From Piscicola geometra (taxonomy: Eukaryota > Annelida > Clitellata > Hirudinida > Piscicolidae), in the NCBI GenBank assembly GCA_943735955.1, contig OX030955.1, positions 14,108,083 through 14,172,082 of the forward strand: a DNA stretch of 64,000 nucleotides. Reading direction: 5' to 3'. Positions 1 to 12,430 of this stretch are shown one piece after another (position 1 is the first letter of the stretch; every line of letters starts with the position of its first letter). The notes below the pieces were generated by a model, which was given only the letters and a program-made list of their open reading frames with translations, was not told the origin of the DNA and did not search any database. A program made the translations under genes and the position numbers.

Positions 1-53
1 AAAGTACTCAAACAAATCATGAAAAATCGTTATTTTTTTAGTTCAGCACAAAC

Positions 54-2416
54 CTGCTATGACTCCGATCGAGTAGACGATGCCGACCCTCCAACCGCGG
101 TGGAAGAGCTCCAGAGGAAGTCCTATCACCAACTGGAAAATCAGGTTCGAGATGAGGTGCTGATATCTGTTATAGGGGTAGACGGGCTTATATAAATTAT
201 CAATTAAATATTTGAAGATTCGATGTGAGATTTAAACATTTTGAAATTTGATTTCATGGGAAAAAGTGAGATTCAATTTGATATTTTCATCTTTGGGATT
301 CGAGTCATTTTAGAGACGATCTGAGATTTTTACAAGAGATTTGATTTAAGATTTTCCTATCGCTCCATAGACTATAAGCAGCGATTCTTTAACCACTCGG
401 TTATTCGTTTGCTTTTATTCATTAAATGAATAGAATAAATCAATAAAAAACTAAAAAAACTAATAAAAAGAGGTTAGAATATATCAATATCCATTTGAAT
501 GAAAGTTTTTGCCCTTAGCAGTGCTAATTAAGAAAAGGACGTCGGCTCTTATATCAATAGGAATTAGGATGCCTATGAAAAATGTATTATCATTTTCCAA
601 TAACTCGTGTTTTATTTTCTTTCAGCTAAGATTTTGAACGAAACAAGAAAATGTTGAGTCAGTAAATGATCTTGACCAAACAACGAGCTATGTGGAACGC
701 ACCAAAAAAGGGTGTGAACTTTTATTTTTGCTCCAAGAATCAGAAACAAAAACTAGAGTAGTTTTCAAAAATAATTTCTGAGCTGGAACTCTAATAACTG
801 CTGCAGAATAAAGCGAATGAGATGATCCCGAAATGAATTGAGAACGGATGCAGTGCAGTCAAATAGTAGTTCACGGATGCTGAACTTCACTTTTATCTTT
901 GTTTATTGTTTTCGCTCAGCTTCGTTTGTCATTCGAGCTCATTTCTAAAATGTTTTTTCATTTTTTTAGAGCCAGCAACATGTCTATCGGACTCTTTTTC
1001 TTCTGTTCTTAAAGTTACTCCGTCTTCTTGAACGGTGATCATGGTGAGAGCTTCAAAAAAGGCAATGTCAAATAATTTCTGAAAACTTTCTATAAGTTTA
1101 CGCTCGTTGATTTTGTTTTGTCCAAGTCATGTGAAGATCTTTTATTTTTGCAAAAGACTGTAAAAATATGAAGTAAATGATTCTTAACAAACCCATTATG
1201 GATGAACATGTAGGAGAGAAACCTCCACACTTCGTATCTGCGGAAGGGGTTGAAAGCGAGAGGGCTGTGCCGAATGGTCAGAAAGTCATTCTGGTTCATG
1301 AGTACTTTGTAAACAATGAAGGCGACCAGCTGGTAGGGGTAGTGAAAGTTAGTAAATTTGGAAAATATTAGTGAAAAGTGTTTTCAAGTGAAATGTAATG
1401 AAAATTAAATTAGTCAATAAAATGCAAAAAAAGAAAATGACTAGAACAGAAGAGACAACCCTTATCTGAAATAGATTAAAACACAAGATACCACCTCCGC
1501 AATGGAGATGCTGATCATGAATAAGGGTGGTGGACAGTAGGAATAGTGTTCGTGGTGATGGACATCCCTCTCTTGAACCTTCCGAGGCACCACCATGTCT
1601 ACTGCAGCTTTTAGAACCTTCTGAACTTTGCTGACTGCTGGCTGACCTTGCGAATTGACTTCCCTTCGTCGCATCTGTTTTTCGAATACAGAAAGATGCT
1701 AGGATTAAAAAAAATGTTAATTGAGAAATCCTTTACCTATTCTTTAATTAAGAAATTTATTGCACTCCACTCACAGTTTCCTTGAATTCCTTGAAACTAA
1801 GGGCGTTGTCTCTGTTGTAGTCAGAAGATTGAAGCAGCTGAATGGAGTGTTCATCACCAGCCATCTCTTTCTCCAGCTCAGGAAGGGGAATAGTTCCTCC
1901 ATTCTTATAGAAAATTTTAAAGATTATTAAATATGCTGAATATAGATTCATGAAATCGAAGAAATTATATTTATGAGACAAATTTTATTATTAATTGTTC
2001 TCTCATCGAACTTCTTCCTGCTCATCTGTTATTTTAATAAAGTGTATTATACACTTAATTCCTCGCTAGCTGCTAGGCGATGCAGAAATTGAGCTCACGA
2101 TGTTCGGCGTAACGAGTCTTAAACATTACACCATCACCATTCAATACCCAAAGACATTAATAAATTATAGTCATTATGTGATCTTTCAAATTATTTAACA
2201 TCATTTCAACTTTGATTAAAACTTTAAAAGTATATATTTCACCAAAAATTCACCATGTGACCAAATCAATAAAATCTCTACTGACATCTTTCTTTTTCTA
2301 AAAATTCATATAATTCTATACAGACCATCAGCACCAACCTCAAAGCCAGACTGCTCCGGGTTATTATCCACCTCATCCTTTTCTTTTTCATCCAGTCGTT
2401 CTTTTTGTCTTGACAT
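54..2416 (-). CDS. Rhomboid-like intramembrane serine protease with EF-hand (RHBDL/Rho type), 5' part
   Basis: Spliced gene on the minus strand, cut by the window edge. Exons read by splice signal and phase: 2416-2339 (ATG; acidic/basic N-terminus), 1903-1775 (possibly extending to 1935), 1698-1495, 1329-1193 and 166-54. The second exon has a canonical EF loop, DYNRDNALSFKE. The third encodes CPPPLFMISISIAE, the first membrane segment of RHBDL proteins, and exon four continues with LVAFIVYKVL and WRFLSYMFIHNG. Exon 166-54 gives YQHLISNLIFQLVIGLPLE, so the family's H-x(n)-HxxxN oxyanion/His region is intact, then GWRVGIVYSIGVIAG. The exon with the catalytic GxSG serine lies outside the window. 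Rhomboids cleave membrane proteins within the bilayer; the RHBDL subfamily with EF-hands may be calcium-responsive. The junction of the first two exons is ambiguous: donor GTTGGT with acceptor at 1903, or donor GTCTGT with acceptor at 1935, are both phase-consistent. The intron 4 acceptor has a good branch-point-like TACTAAC. Confidence 0.88.
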
Positions 2417-3060
2417 ACTTTTTAAACTTTTAGAAAAATATAATATGTTAATGATTTATCTGTATTACTGAAGAAACTATTTATTTATAACATTTATTTT
2501 TTTCGCAGCTGAAAAGTTAAATTCATAAGTATTCAATTGTACAAAACATAAAATTTAAAATGAAAACCAACTCTGTTTTTTTTGTAGCCACTAGTATAAT
2601 CTATAAATGTTGAATACTTGAAAGATTCTTATCTCACAAATACTTCACGATTTAAAAAAAGAACCTAATGAAACTTAGCTCTGTATTTAAAAAAAAGTGA
2701 AAAGTTCTACATAAAAGTTAATATATATTCATAGATTGATTACCGCAAGTTACATATTTAGTATATCCGCTTATATTTATTAGAGATCACTGTGTGCAAC
2801 GCTGTCTTTCTTCTTTAGAGAAGTGACACTAGAACTGTATGACCAAATGAATAACATTTTAAAAATTTATAATTGACAAGATCGCTTGCACGTATGAACA
2901 AAAGTTTTTTTTAAATAATTTTTTGTCTTATGTGAAGAAATCGAATTTCTGTTAATTTATGTAGTTTCAAGGCTCCAATTATTCAACAGTCTGTTGTTTT
3001 GTAAATTTCAGATTAATCATCTTATTTTGCTGAATAAGGCTCGAAAGAAAAGTGCGTCAA
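2417..3060. other. AT-rich intergenic stretch
   Basis: Lies upstream of the rhomboid start codon. No splice-flanked open frame, repeat or RNA gene was recognised. It probably contains the promoter of the minus-strand gene, but no core motif is convincing. Confidence 0.4.
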
Positions 3061-3067
3061 ACATAGC

Positions 3068-3232
3068 TTCTATGGGTGGAAATCCTGGGGGGGGGGGGTC
3101 CTGGGGTCCGGACCCTCCCACTTTTTGGTAGTGCGGGGTCTACTTTAATTGTAGTGACTCCAGGACACCCCCAGGATCGCCATCTATGCTGGGTAAGAAC
3201 CCTCAAGATAAGCATCTGATCGCCACTTTTAA
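3068..3232. mobile_element. Diverged GC-rich MITE-like repeat
   Basis: Short GC-rich island in AT-rich DNA with inverted blocks: GGGTCCTGGGGTCCGGACC on the left, CCAGGACACCCCCAGGAT on the right. The blocks CCCAGGATCGCC, GGGTAAGAACCC and GATCGCC recur in the better-preserved hAT-type MITE at 23642-23983, so this is probably an older member of the same family. No clear target duplication was found. Confidence 0.5.
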
Positions 3233-4205
3233 TAGATTCTTATTTATGGTGTGGTAATTGCCGCAGTGAAGACGCACAAGGTCTATTCTATACCATTTTG
3301 CCAGTAGCAGTACCTTTTTGAGTGCGCTCAATTACATTGCAGGATAACTGGGCATGGGGAGATGGGGCTCATAAACTCAGTAAGAAAACCCATCTAAGCG
3401 AAAGAAAACCCTGATAACCTTACTTCCACTGTACAGTAACTATTTTCAATTTGGAACTGGGCTACGGGAATCTACACAGAGGAAAAATCGAATGATTCTC
3501 AGACTTTAAAACAGAAGTAGTCATTAGTGTTTACGTTGGGAGCCTTTAGGCAATGAGCTGCAGGATAAGGCTATTCAAGTCAATTGAGCGAGTGTCAAAC
3601 AATGTTTCGTGCCGAAATTATTTATGTAGGCACGGGTACCTGCGTGCAATTTTTCTACATACAGCCCTACTCTATGTAGCAGTAGCTCATCCTGGGTGCA
3701 AAGAGATTTTCAAGACTTGAAGGTTTTCTCCACTCAGATCCGAAGCAAGCATGCGTGAGAAAAATTTTGACAACTTCTTTTTCTTCTTTCAAATAGAACT
3801 AGAAGTTTTGTGTGTATCTCACGCGTCAAGAGTAAAATGTTGCACGCTTCTGAAATCTTGGTTGTCACTAAAAAACATTTAATCGCCTTCAACGCAATAA
3901 CCGTGCCATGATCGGTTGGATGTCCAAATTATCATAGTTTTATAAATTAGTATTTTTTATAATTTTTAAAAATTAATATTTAATTTTTAACTGCTGAAAG
4001 TTGTAAAATGTACTAAGATTTTATATTGAGCTTCTTGAGATATATGTGTCTATTGTTCTGTTGAAGCTTCTAATAATTTTTTCATCTGTTGTTGAAATTT
4101 TTTCATATTTATAATAATATATATACTCTATATACAATATATAGTCTATGTAAAATATATACTTCATATACTAAATACAGTCTAAGTAAACTATGTACTC
4201 TATAT
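3233..4205. other. Unassigned intergenic DNA
   Basis: About 3240-3720 is richer in G+C than its surroundings and lacks long open frames; it may be an old repeat I do not recognise. 4110-4205 is a degenerate run of TATACTCTATATA-like units leading into the ACT array. Confidence 0.3.
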
Positions 4206-4207
4206 AC

Positions 4208-4730
<523 letters not shown>

Positions 4731-4887
4731 CCTTTATCGAATAAAATAATCTAAAATTTAGAAAAGTTCTTACACTAGTTTGAAGTTTTTTTATATTTGA
4801 CAAATCAGAGTAGAATGAAATTCTCAAACTTGAATGACAATTTTAATATAAATATTTATAGAAGCATTCAATTATAGACTATATTAC

Positions 4888-5129
4888 TTAGTCCCGCACT
4901 TTTTTTGAGATGAAACGTTCTGAAGTCGGATGAGTTGTGTTTTCCAAAACCTTGGTTTTGTGAACTATACATTTGGCAACCGGTACATTTTGGTCAAAGT
5001 CTACAGCCTGGCATTTTTCACAGCCCTGATCTGTGCACCAAGCAAGACAATCCGTGAAATTAGGCATGTTTAATACGTAGACACCATCCCTGTCTTGGAA
5101 ATTGCCAACTCGTTCATAATCAGCCGGCC
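4888..5129 (-). CDS. Terminal exon of a PAN/apple-domain protein (partial gene)
   Basis: Minus-strand exon that follows an acceptor (CTTTCAG at about 5135-5130) and ends in TAA at 4890-4888. Entering in phase with two leading bases, it encodes about 79 residues with spaced cysteines: TDCLAWCTDQGCEKCQAVDF, then AKCIVHKTK. This C-x3-C-x4-C-x2-C...C pattern with the central Asp/Phe and late Cys-hydrophobic-x pair is typical of PAN/apple modules, which bind proteins or carbohydrate in secreted or cell-surface proteins. Upstream exons should lie to the right (beyond 5140) but were not identified. It shares the PAN theme with the two fibrinogen-related genes further right, though it is clearly a different sequence. 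Family-level call only. Confidence 0.65.
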
Positions 5130-5211
5130 CTGAAAGTGTGCTTTAAGAGTCATAAAAATGATTGTTAGAGCAGATGATTTTTAGTTTTTAACTCCATATT
5201 AATCAAATCAG

Positions 5212-5397
5212 GATATTATTCAATAATTTGTAATCGAAAAATGATATTATTCAATAATTTATAATCGAAAAATGATATTATTCAATAATTTATAATCGAA
5301 AAATGATATTATTCAATAATTTATAATCGAAAAATGATATTATTCAATAATTTATAATCGAAAAATGATATTATTCAATAATTTATAATCGACAAAA
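5212..5397. repeat. 31-bp tandem repeat, six copies
   Basis: Six head-to-tail copies of a unit beginning GATATTATTCAATAATTT and ending AATCGAAAAAT. Copies are nearly identical, with one G/A difference in the first copy and a C in the last. It lies just upstream, in the transcription sense of the minus strand, of the PAN exon, so it is probably intronic. Confidence 0.95.
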
Positions 5398-5399
5398 TG

Positions 5400-6220
5400 T
5401 AGCTTACATGGATTATATATATCATAGTGTTGTATTTAGAATTAATGTGTTTGATTTTGAATTGGTGGTGTTGTATTCGACATCGATGGTTTTTATTATT
5501 TATTAATATGATTTTGTTGTTGAAGATGATGCTAATGTTGTTTTTATTTTTGTGTCGAAAAGTTGAACACCAATGCAACTCACAAAAGCACCTTGTTGAG
5601 TTTGGCGACGTCTCCGTTAAGTCTGGCTGCAGCTTGAGGAGGGGAAAGAAGGACAAAAGGTGGAAGAGTGTGCGTGTGCGTGTGCTGGTTCTGAAGACAT
5701 GGTGGTGGTGACAGTGCGTTTGTGTCGAACTGTCATGCGTTGTATTGCCTTCAAGTATTAACAATATGTTCTTGAGGTTATTGAGATATTGTTTCAAACG
5801 TTTTAGAAAATTAGTTTTCACATGAGTTTTTAAGCCTGTACCATTTTAAATGGTGGCGTTTTCGCACTGTGGCGTTTCCGATTGTAATTCGTCATTAATA
5901 TAATGTTGATTGTAATGAAAAATGGTCCAGTCCCACTTATAGATAAGGAATAAAATATATAATCATTTCAAAAATCCATTTTAAATAAAATTTCAATTTT
6001 TCTGAAACATATTTTAGTTGATTAGAAATTAAAATTTGACAAACCACAATTGATTTTTCTTAGTTTGGGAGTATTAAGAGGAATAAATTAATTAATGACT
6101 GAACTTACCTCACCAAAAAAGATTCAATTAATTTATTCATTTATAATTATACAGGTTATAAAGTTGCTGAATGATATAATATTAATTTATAAAATATCAA
6201 AAGATAATACTTTTTTTTAT
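5400..6220. other. AT-rich stretch with a small coding-like island
   Basis: Mostly AT-rich. On the minus strand about 5690-5590 has a pyrimidine tract, acceptor-like CAG and a donor-like AAGGTG, so a short upstream exon of the PAN gene is possible but unsupported. Otherwise nothing is recognised. Confidence 0.25.
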
Positions 6221-6221
6221 C

Positions 6222-6275
6222 ATAGTTGGTCCTGAGGCTCGTCCGGGGTTACGCCATGTTGATAATATTCGTTAT
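6222..6275 (+). repeat. SINE 3'-tail fragment
   Basis: Contains GGTCCTGAGGCTCGTCCGGG and GGTTACGCCATG followed by a T/A-rich tail. The same block occurs at 18645-18700, at 36250-36310 (reverse) and as the 3' part of the complete tRNA-headed SINE at 37861-38045, so this is a 5'-truncated copy. Confidence 0.6.
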
Positions 6276-6945
6276 TGTATTGTATTGTAGTTTATTGTAT
6301 TTTATTGTATTGTATAGATGGCCTGGCCCCACCACCAATATTTTAGAAGAGTCGGCGTCTATGGCGGCGTCCATTGTTTATCTTGATATCATAGTTGGCA
6401 ACCTAAATATAATCTATATGCAATTTCACCAAATTTGAAGCTGTTTTAAGCTGACTTTTTGTAGTGAATTCACCACAGACGTTAAAAAAAGCATCTGAAG
6501 ACTTTTTACATGAATGCGATTGCCGATTTATTATGTACAAGGTACAGTAAAACTTCTCTTATGCGACCCCTCTAACGAGCGCAATCCCTTCTTATACGAT
6601 TTCAAAAGAACGGATTGTTTTTCCATTAAAATCACCTCTCAAGAACGGAAACCTCTCTAAAGTGTAATAAGGACAGGCTTATACGTCAAATTTAATCCCT
6701 TTATGCCATTTTTTGAAAACATTTAGTGCTTTTTTAAAATAATTAGTTTCCGTGAACGTCCATGATCACTCAATATATATTTTGTTATTTAAGACTTAAG
6801 TACACACCTTTTTATTGAATAGTCTTAAAATGTTGATGTTTTTTCTACATTCATTGAACGGAGAAATGTTCTAAAACCCAGCTTATTAGATGCAATTTCA
6901 TGGATCGACGACAATACAAAAATGTTTTTTTCAACTGTGGCTTTA

Positions 6946-6960
6946 AAAGTGGAAATTCTA
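6946..6960. repeat. 15-bp target-site duplication, left copy
   Basis: AAAGTGGAAATTCTA occurs here and again at 10972-10986, flanking the LINE exactly. This defines the insertion limits and shows the LINE landed inside the pogo element. Confidence 0.9.
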
Positions 6961-7205
6961 GTTGTTGTTGGCATTTATCTATCTCGTGAGATGATGATAG
7001 CGCTCTGATGTGTTCTTTGACGGCAGCTTCTAGAGTGGCTCAGCAGACCGATCCTGGATCGACAGTCTCTGCTGCAGCGGCTGCAGGTGAAGTCGGATGG
7101 AGGATCGAGAGCCTGATTCTGCTGCCTCATTTTTCTTCTTTGTCTTTGTGATTCCAGATGTTGCCTGCGTTCTTCCTCGCCCTTTTTGATGCCTTTGTGG
7201 ACAGT

Positions 7206-8933
7206 CTAGCGCCAGCCCCTCTGATCATCGGCTAGCTCTTCCCATCTGCCAGGGTCGATACCCGTAAGTTTGAAGTCGCGTTTACAGACGTCTTTGAAAC
7301 GTAGTTGCGGGCGACCAACTGGACGGTGTCCTGTAGCCAGCTCGCCATAGAGGATGTCCTTGGGTATGCGACCTTCTTCCATTCTAGGCACGTGACCCAG
7401 CCAGCGTAAACGTCTTTGGCATAGAAGGAGATGTATGCTGAGTGAGTTGGCTTGATTGAGTACGGCTGTGTTGGTGACTTTGTCTTGCCATGTTATGCCA
7501 AGGATGGGTCGGAGACAGCGAAGATGAAAGCTTTCGAGACGATCTTCTTGCCTGGCATAGGTGGTCCAGGTTTCGCTGCCATACAACAGAGTGCTGAGAA
7601 CGCATGCCTGGTACACTTTGAGCTTGGTGTTTCGTGTCAGTTGGTTGTTGGTCCATACACGTTTGCTCAATCTGGCCATGACGCTGGCTGCTTTGGCGAG
7701 CCTCTTATCAATCTCAATGTCGAGGGATAGGCTGCTAGTAACGACGGAACCCAAGTATGTGAACTTGTCAGTGGCCTCCAGCACCTGATTGTCGATTTTG
7801 ATTGAGGGTGGAACAAGAATGTCTTGACCCATGATGTTGGTTTTCTTGATACTGATGGTCAGACCGAATTCCCTGCAAGCCTGAGCAAAGCGATTTATCA
7901 GCTGCTGAAGGTGTTCCTCCGTGTGTGACACCAGGGCCGCATCATCAGCGAACAGCATGTCTCTGATGAGGACAGTGCGAATTTTTGTCTTTGCTCTTAG
8001 GCATGCCATGTTCAGCAGTTTCCCGTCACTTCTGGTGTGTAAATTGACACCTTCGGCAGACTCTTTAAATGCAAAGTTCAACAGCATCGAGAAGAAGATA
8101 CCGAATAATGTAGGTGCTAGCACACAACCCTGTTTGACCCCACTCTTGATTCTGAAGGGTTCTGAGGTCTCCCCATCGTAGCTGACCACACCTTGCGTGT
8201 TTTCGTGATAAGAAGTTGTAATGTTGAGCAGCCGAAATGGACAGCCAATCTTCTTGAGTAGCCGGTCGAATGCCTTAGTTAGGTCGATAAAGGCGATATA
8301 CAGCGGCATCCGCTGCTCTCTGCACTTTTCCTGGATCTGACGCACGGAGAAGATCATGTCGACTGTGGATCTTCCTGATCTGAAGCCACATTGCGATTCA
8401 GGATACACACGACTTGCTAGGACTTGGAGACGGTTGAGGACAACGCGTGCGAAAGCTTTACCCACGACGTTAAGCAGTGAGATGTCCCTGTAGTTGTTGC
8501 AGTCGCTGCGGTCGCCCTTGTTCTTATACAGGGTGACAATCTTGGCATTGCGCATGTCCTGTGGAACTCTACCTTCTCTCCAAAATAGGCAAAGGAGCTT
8601 GTGAAGTGGTTCTAGTAGAGACGGTTTACCACATTTGATTATTTCTAGTGGGATGCCATCGTCTGCTGGTGCTTTTCCACTCTTTAAGGCATCAATAGCT
8701 TTGCTGAGTTCGTCCATGGTCGGCTCGACATCCAGCTCTTCCAAGACTGGCAAGTCTTCGATAGCGTTCAATGCTATCTGAGTCACAGAGTTTTCTTTAG
8801 AATAAAGTTCCAGATAGTGTTCGACCCACCTTGCTATTTGCTTGTCTTTGTCTGTGATGGTCTCTCCTGATTTGGACTTTAAGGATGCTGTCTTTGCTGA
8901 CTTGCCTGTTGCTTTTTTGATGCCTTCATACAT
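7206..8933 (-). pseudogene. LINE reverse transcriptase domain
   Basis: 575 codons, continuing the endonuclease frame after one in-frame stop near 8958. Reverse transcriptase motifs in order: AKIVTLYKNKGDRSDCNNYR, SQCGFRSGRST, FIDLTKAFD, GVKQGCVLAPTLF and the catalytic MLFADDAAL. These are followed by a C-terminal region with KVYQACVLSTLLYGSETWT and GHRPVGRPQLRFKDVCKRD. Roughly nine residues seem missing directly after LTKAFD compared with typical members (inference from family knowledge), so the copy is probably inactive even apart from the stop. Reverse transcribes element RNA at the nicked target. Confidence 0.9.
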
Positions 8934-8960
8934 GCTCCTTACGTTGCCAGCGTCTGACGC

Positions 8961-10162
8961 TTATTGGATGCTATTCACCAATTGAAGCCAATAGTCATTT
9001 GCGCAGCGTCGAGCCGTCTGCTGGGCTTTTCTTCGGGCAGCTTTCAACACTTCGAAGGTGGAATGACTCGGGTCGCGTTTGTAATCAATCAATGCCTTTC
9101 TCTTGGCGTCAATAACAGGCTCAAGATCTGTCGCATTCGCTTCGAACCAATCGGTGTTCATGTGTTCCTTTTTACCATACGTGAGTAAAGCAGTTCTGAA
9201 GATGGTATTCCGGAGCGAGTTCCATCTGACTTCCGCATTAGGCTCTTGGTCGCAGTGTTGCAGGTCCCCCAGCCGATCTATGAACTCCTGGTTCTTGGCC
9301 TGATGGGTGGTCTGATAGGTGTTGATTTTCGGCTGGCATTTCTTCTTGGAGAGGTGGAGCCTCTTGGGACGCAACTTTATCTTTGACGCGATCAGAGAGT
9401 GGTCTGTATCGCAATCGGCACTATGGTAAGCTCTGGTGCTGCGGACGTTGTTCAACGAGTTGTGCCTGGTGATGATCAAGTCGAGTTGATGCCAATGATT
9501 TGATCTTGGATGTCTCCAAGACACCTTATACATGCTTTGCTCTGGAAGTATGTGTTTGTTACGCACAGGTTGTGGTAGCAACAGAATTCGAGTAGTCTCT
9601 GGCCGTTTTCGTTCGTTTTTCCGATGCCATGGTGACCCAGCACATCTGACCATGAGTCGTGGTCAGAGCCAACACGGGCGTTAAAATCTCCCAGAAGGTA
9701 GAGGTGTTCGGAGGCAGGGACTGTGGCAACAACGCTGCTAAGTTGTTCGTAGAATTGATCTTTAGTCTCGGTGCTGGCTTGCATGGTCGGTGCATAGATG
9801 CGCAGAAGATTAGCAAAGCCAGATGCTGTGAGAAGGCGTAGAGTGAGGATTCTCTCTGTGCCGCGGGAAGGAGGTTCGGACATACAAAGCAGGGTGTTCT
9901 TGATGGCGAAGCCGACTCCGTGTTCCCTGGTCTCCTCTTCTACTTTTCCCTGCCAAAAGAACGTGTAGTGTTCCTCCCTCAAGGATCCAGACTCTGGAAG
10001 ACGCGTTTCTTGTAGGGCTGCAACATCAACGTTTAGTCTGTGCAGCTCATGATCAATGACTGCAGTCTTGCGAAGGTCTTCAATTTCACGAAGGTCATCA
10101 CTCAGTCCAGTGCGCATAGTACGTACGTTCCAGCTTGCGATACAGAGAGCTGGAATATCCAT
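8961..10162 (-). pseudogene. LINE apurinic-type endonuclease domain (frameshifted)
   Basis: Begins at the ATG at 10162 (MDIPALCIASWNVRTMRTG). Endonuclease motifs seen: ASWNVRTM, VAALQETRLPE, HGVGFAIKN, YLLGDFNARVGSDHDSW, and after a frameshift near 9530, QLDLIITRHNS and DCDTDHSLIASKIKLR (the catalytic Asp-His pair). The two parts overlap in different frames between about 9476 and 9653. A stop near 8958 separates it from the reverse transcriptase. Role: nicks target DNA for priming. Confidence 0.88.
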
Positions 10163-11398
10163 CTTTTTGTATTTGTAGTTGTTTGGTGCGTGAAGATAAC
10201 GGCCTGCTTGTTGAGCTGTGCTCTAAGCTCCAGGCACCCACTGAAGCAGGCAGGCCATGACGGGTAACACCTTATTGACCGGGGGCTGCCCGGCTTAGGA
10301 AGGGCGGTAGTTACCATGGGACTGCGAGCGTCCCTCCCACCATTGAAGACAACCCGTGGCGTCCAGCTCTACGCCAATTGAGCAGGGACTTATAACCCGT
10401 AAACTGCTGTCTTCTTGTTTGTGCTCTCGCCGCAAAGCGAGACTGGAGTGAACATCTCCAGGGCGCTAGCTTGGGCAAAGCGTGTGGAAGTCTTGTGCTG
10501 CCCAAACAACAGGACCCCCCTCTCGGCTTCGTCGACTAGATCCAAGGGGATGCAAGCACCACGCTTAGAGCCGACTTGGCTGCAGGAGTTGCCGGAAGGA
10601 CATCATAGATGACGATCCACCGCCTTAGGGACTCCGACTCCTGATTTTTCCTCGGGGTTGACTCCCAAAGCCTTTTCCATGAATGGATAGCCTGCAAGGC
10701 AGCAGCGGTTGTTAGTCAGAGTTTTCCTTCTCCTAGATGGGTTGCCTTCCCGGGCTGACGAGCCCCATCTGCCCGTAGCGACTGGTTTTAAGGCGCCAGT
10801 GACCCGCCTTGGCCCCTTCTGTCAGTAGAAGCAGTTCCGCCGCGAGCAGGCCAGGAGTTTGACTTAGTTGTCAGAAGCGGTACAGAGACGCACGCCGTAA
10901 AGGAGCATTTTATAGGCAGTGGGAGCTTATCCCCGCTGCCACCCTTTGGCTATGACAACCTTGGAACCTTGAAAGTGGAAATTCTATTGATAATATATCT
11001 GATGATGATGTTGATAAACATGTGGTTGGCGTTTTACAGTCAAAGAACCTTTAGTGAATATGCATCTTCCAACTGAAGTTTCAGAAGAAGAAGAAAATGA
11101 AGAAGAAGCAGAGACTTGAGATGTTGTCCCACAAAAAAGCATGGAGCAGGACAAGCAGATTTTTAAAACATAGTTTGATGAAGGAATATCCAGAACTCAC
11201 TCAATGTTTGTTACAAGTGGGAGATTTTTTATACAATTCTTAATGCCTAAAAAAAAAAGATAAATAATGTTATTTAAAAGTTTTTCATAGTATAAATAAA
11301 GTTGCAGGAAAAATTTTCAAGGCAGTATAAATTGTTGAATTTTTTTCTTAAACCGCTGACCAAAGCTGAGCACTGCCCTTATAAGAGAAGTTTTACTG

Positions 11399-12430
11399 TT
11401 TTTATTATATAAGGAATAAAAATAAATAATACTTTGAGAAACTGATTTTGTCTATAAAAACTTAAATTATATTATAAACTGATAAACAATAACTTAAATT
11501 GTGCAATACAACAAGAATGCCGGTTAAATAACATAGGATAATTAAGGGATCAAGGCATTGAAATTATAATCATTAACTTAAGATATCTCATAAACATGAT
11601 GAGATGGAGCATTTTGGATTTCATTTACATATTCAGCACAAAAAATATTCAAAACAAATAAACTGACATACGATTTATAAAAATGATGTCGGTCAATGTA
11701 ATTCAACGTGTTATTCGACGTCGATGATGCTGTCAATTGAATTAACACGTTAACAAAATACTAACAAAAAGATTTAGTTGTTTTATGTGAAATTCAATTT
11801 TTTCGAACTATATGAGGGGCGTTACTTAAAAAATGAAGAGAACCTCAAAATCTGGCTGAACAAATTTTGAGACACCAGATTTTTTTTGGCGGAATGAAAA
11901 TAAAAGCTGGTTGACAGGTGAGAGGAGGTCGTGAACAGAAACGGAGATTATATACATAAATACATTTTTTTATTACACTTGATTATTTCCAAATAAACAT
12001 ACTTGAAAAAAAAACGCTACGAATTTATTCCTCAACATATTATTCATAATTTTGCTGTTGTTATTTTTGTTAATTGTTGTACAATTATAAAATTAGATGG
12101 TAAAATAAAATAGGAAAACGACTTACAACTTTATTTTCTAATTTTCAAAATGGAATTTTCTATTAGAGTATTAGAAAAAACAATTGTAAATGGCCTATTG
12201 TAAAGATAATTTATATTTGTATTGTTAAGTGAAACATTGTACATTGTAAGCTTAATGGGTCTTTTTGTAACATTTTGAAAAAGCTACAATTAATAAATTT
12301 TGGGAAAATAATCTTATTGTGAAAGAAAATTTGAAGATCTTCAAATAATAAGAAACTTTTTATAACATACTTAAAAGATAAATAAAAATGTTTTTAAAAG
12401 TATTTATGGTTTTTTGCACAACCACTCTCC
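11399..12430. other. AT-rich intergenic DNA left of the inverted duplication
   Basis: No gene recognised. 11575-11690 contains a block (AAGATATCTCA, then GATTTCATTT and CACAAAA) that recurs loosely at 53080-53160, probably an old dispersed repeat. Confidence 0.35.

Larger units (their letters stand above)
6961..10971 (-). mobile_element. Nearly full-length non-LTR retrotransposon (RTE/endonuclease-RT type)
   Basis: Minus-strand LINE of about 4.0 kb bounded by a 15-bp duplication. The 3' end at 6961 finishes in a short AAC-type repeat (GCCAACAACAAC on the minus strand). It contains a 5' leader (10971-10163, GC-rich), an endonuclease frame and a reverse transcriptase frame, listed separately. 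Codon use and G+C content are clearly higher than in surrounding DNA, consistent with a relatively young insertion. Confidence 0.92.
6545..11398. mobile_element. pogo/Tigger-type DNA transposon carrying a nested LINE
   Basis: Terminal inverted repeats CAGTAAAACTTCTCTTATGC (left, 6545) and its complement at 11381-11398. Once the inner LINE is removed, the flanks join into a degenerate frame with SWIDDNTKMFF, NCGFKSGN and NISDDDVDKHVV, resembling the C-terminal end of pogo/jerky DDE transposases. The left end abuts TA, the expected target dinucleotide; the right flank is TT, so the duplication has decayed. A second relic of the family starts at 29645. The original element without the LINE is about 0.85 kb, so it was already internally deleted. 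Confidence 0.75.

Noticed and set aside
1..210. Plus-strand acidic exon reading DSDRVDDADPPTAVEEL
   Set aside because: The minus strand of the same bases matches the rhomboid catalytic-region exon with correct splice phases, so the plus reading is a shadow.
1177..1371. Plus-strand small protein starting MILNKPIMDEHV
   Set aside because: Antisense of the rhomboid exon 1329-1193.
7452..8181. Plus-strand frames opposite the LINE reverse transcriptase
   Set aside because: Antisense shadows of a clearly assigned minus-strand ORF.
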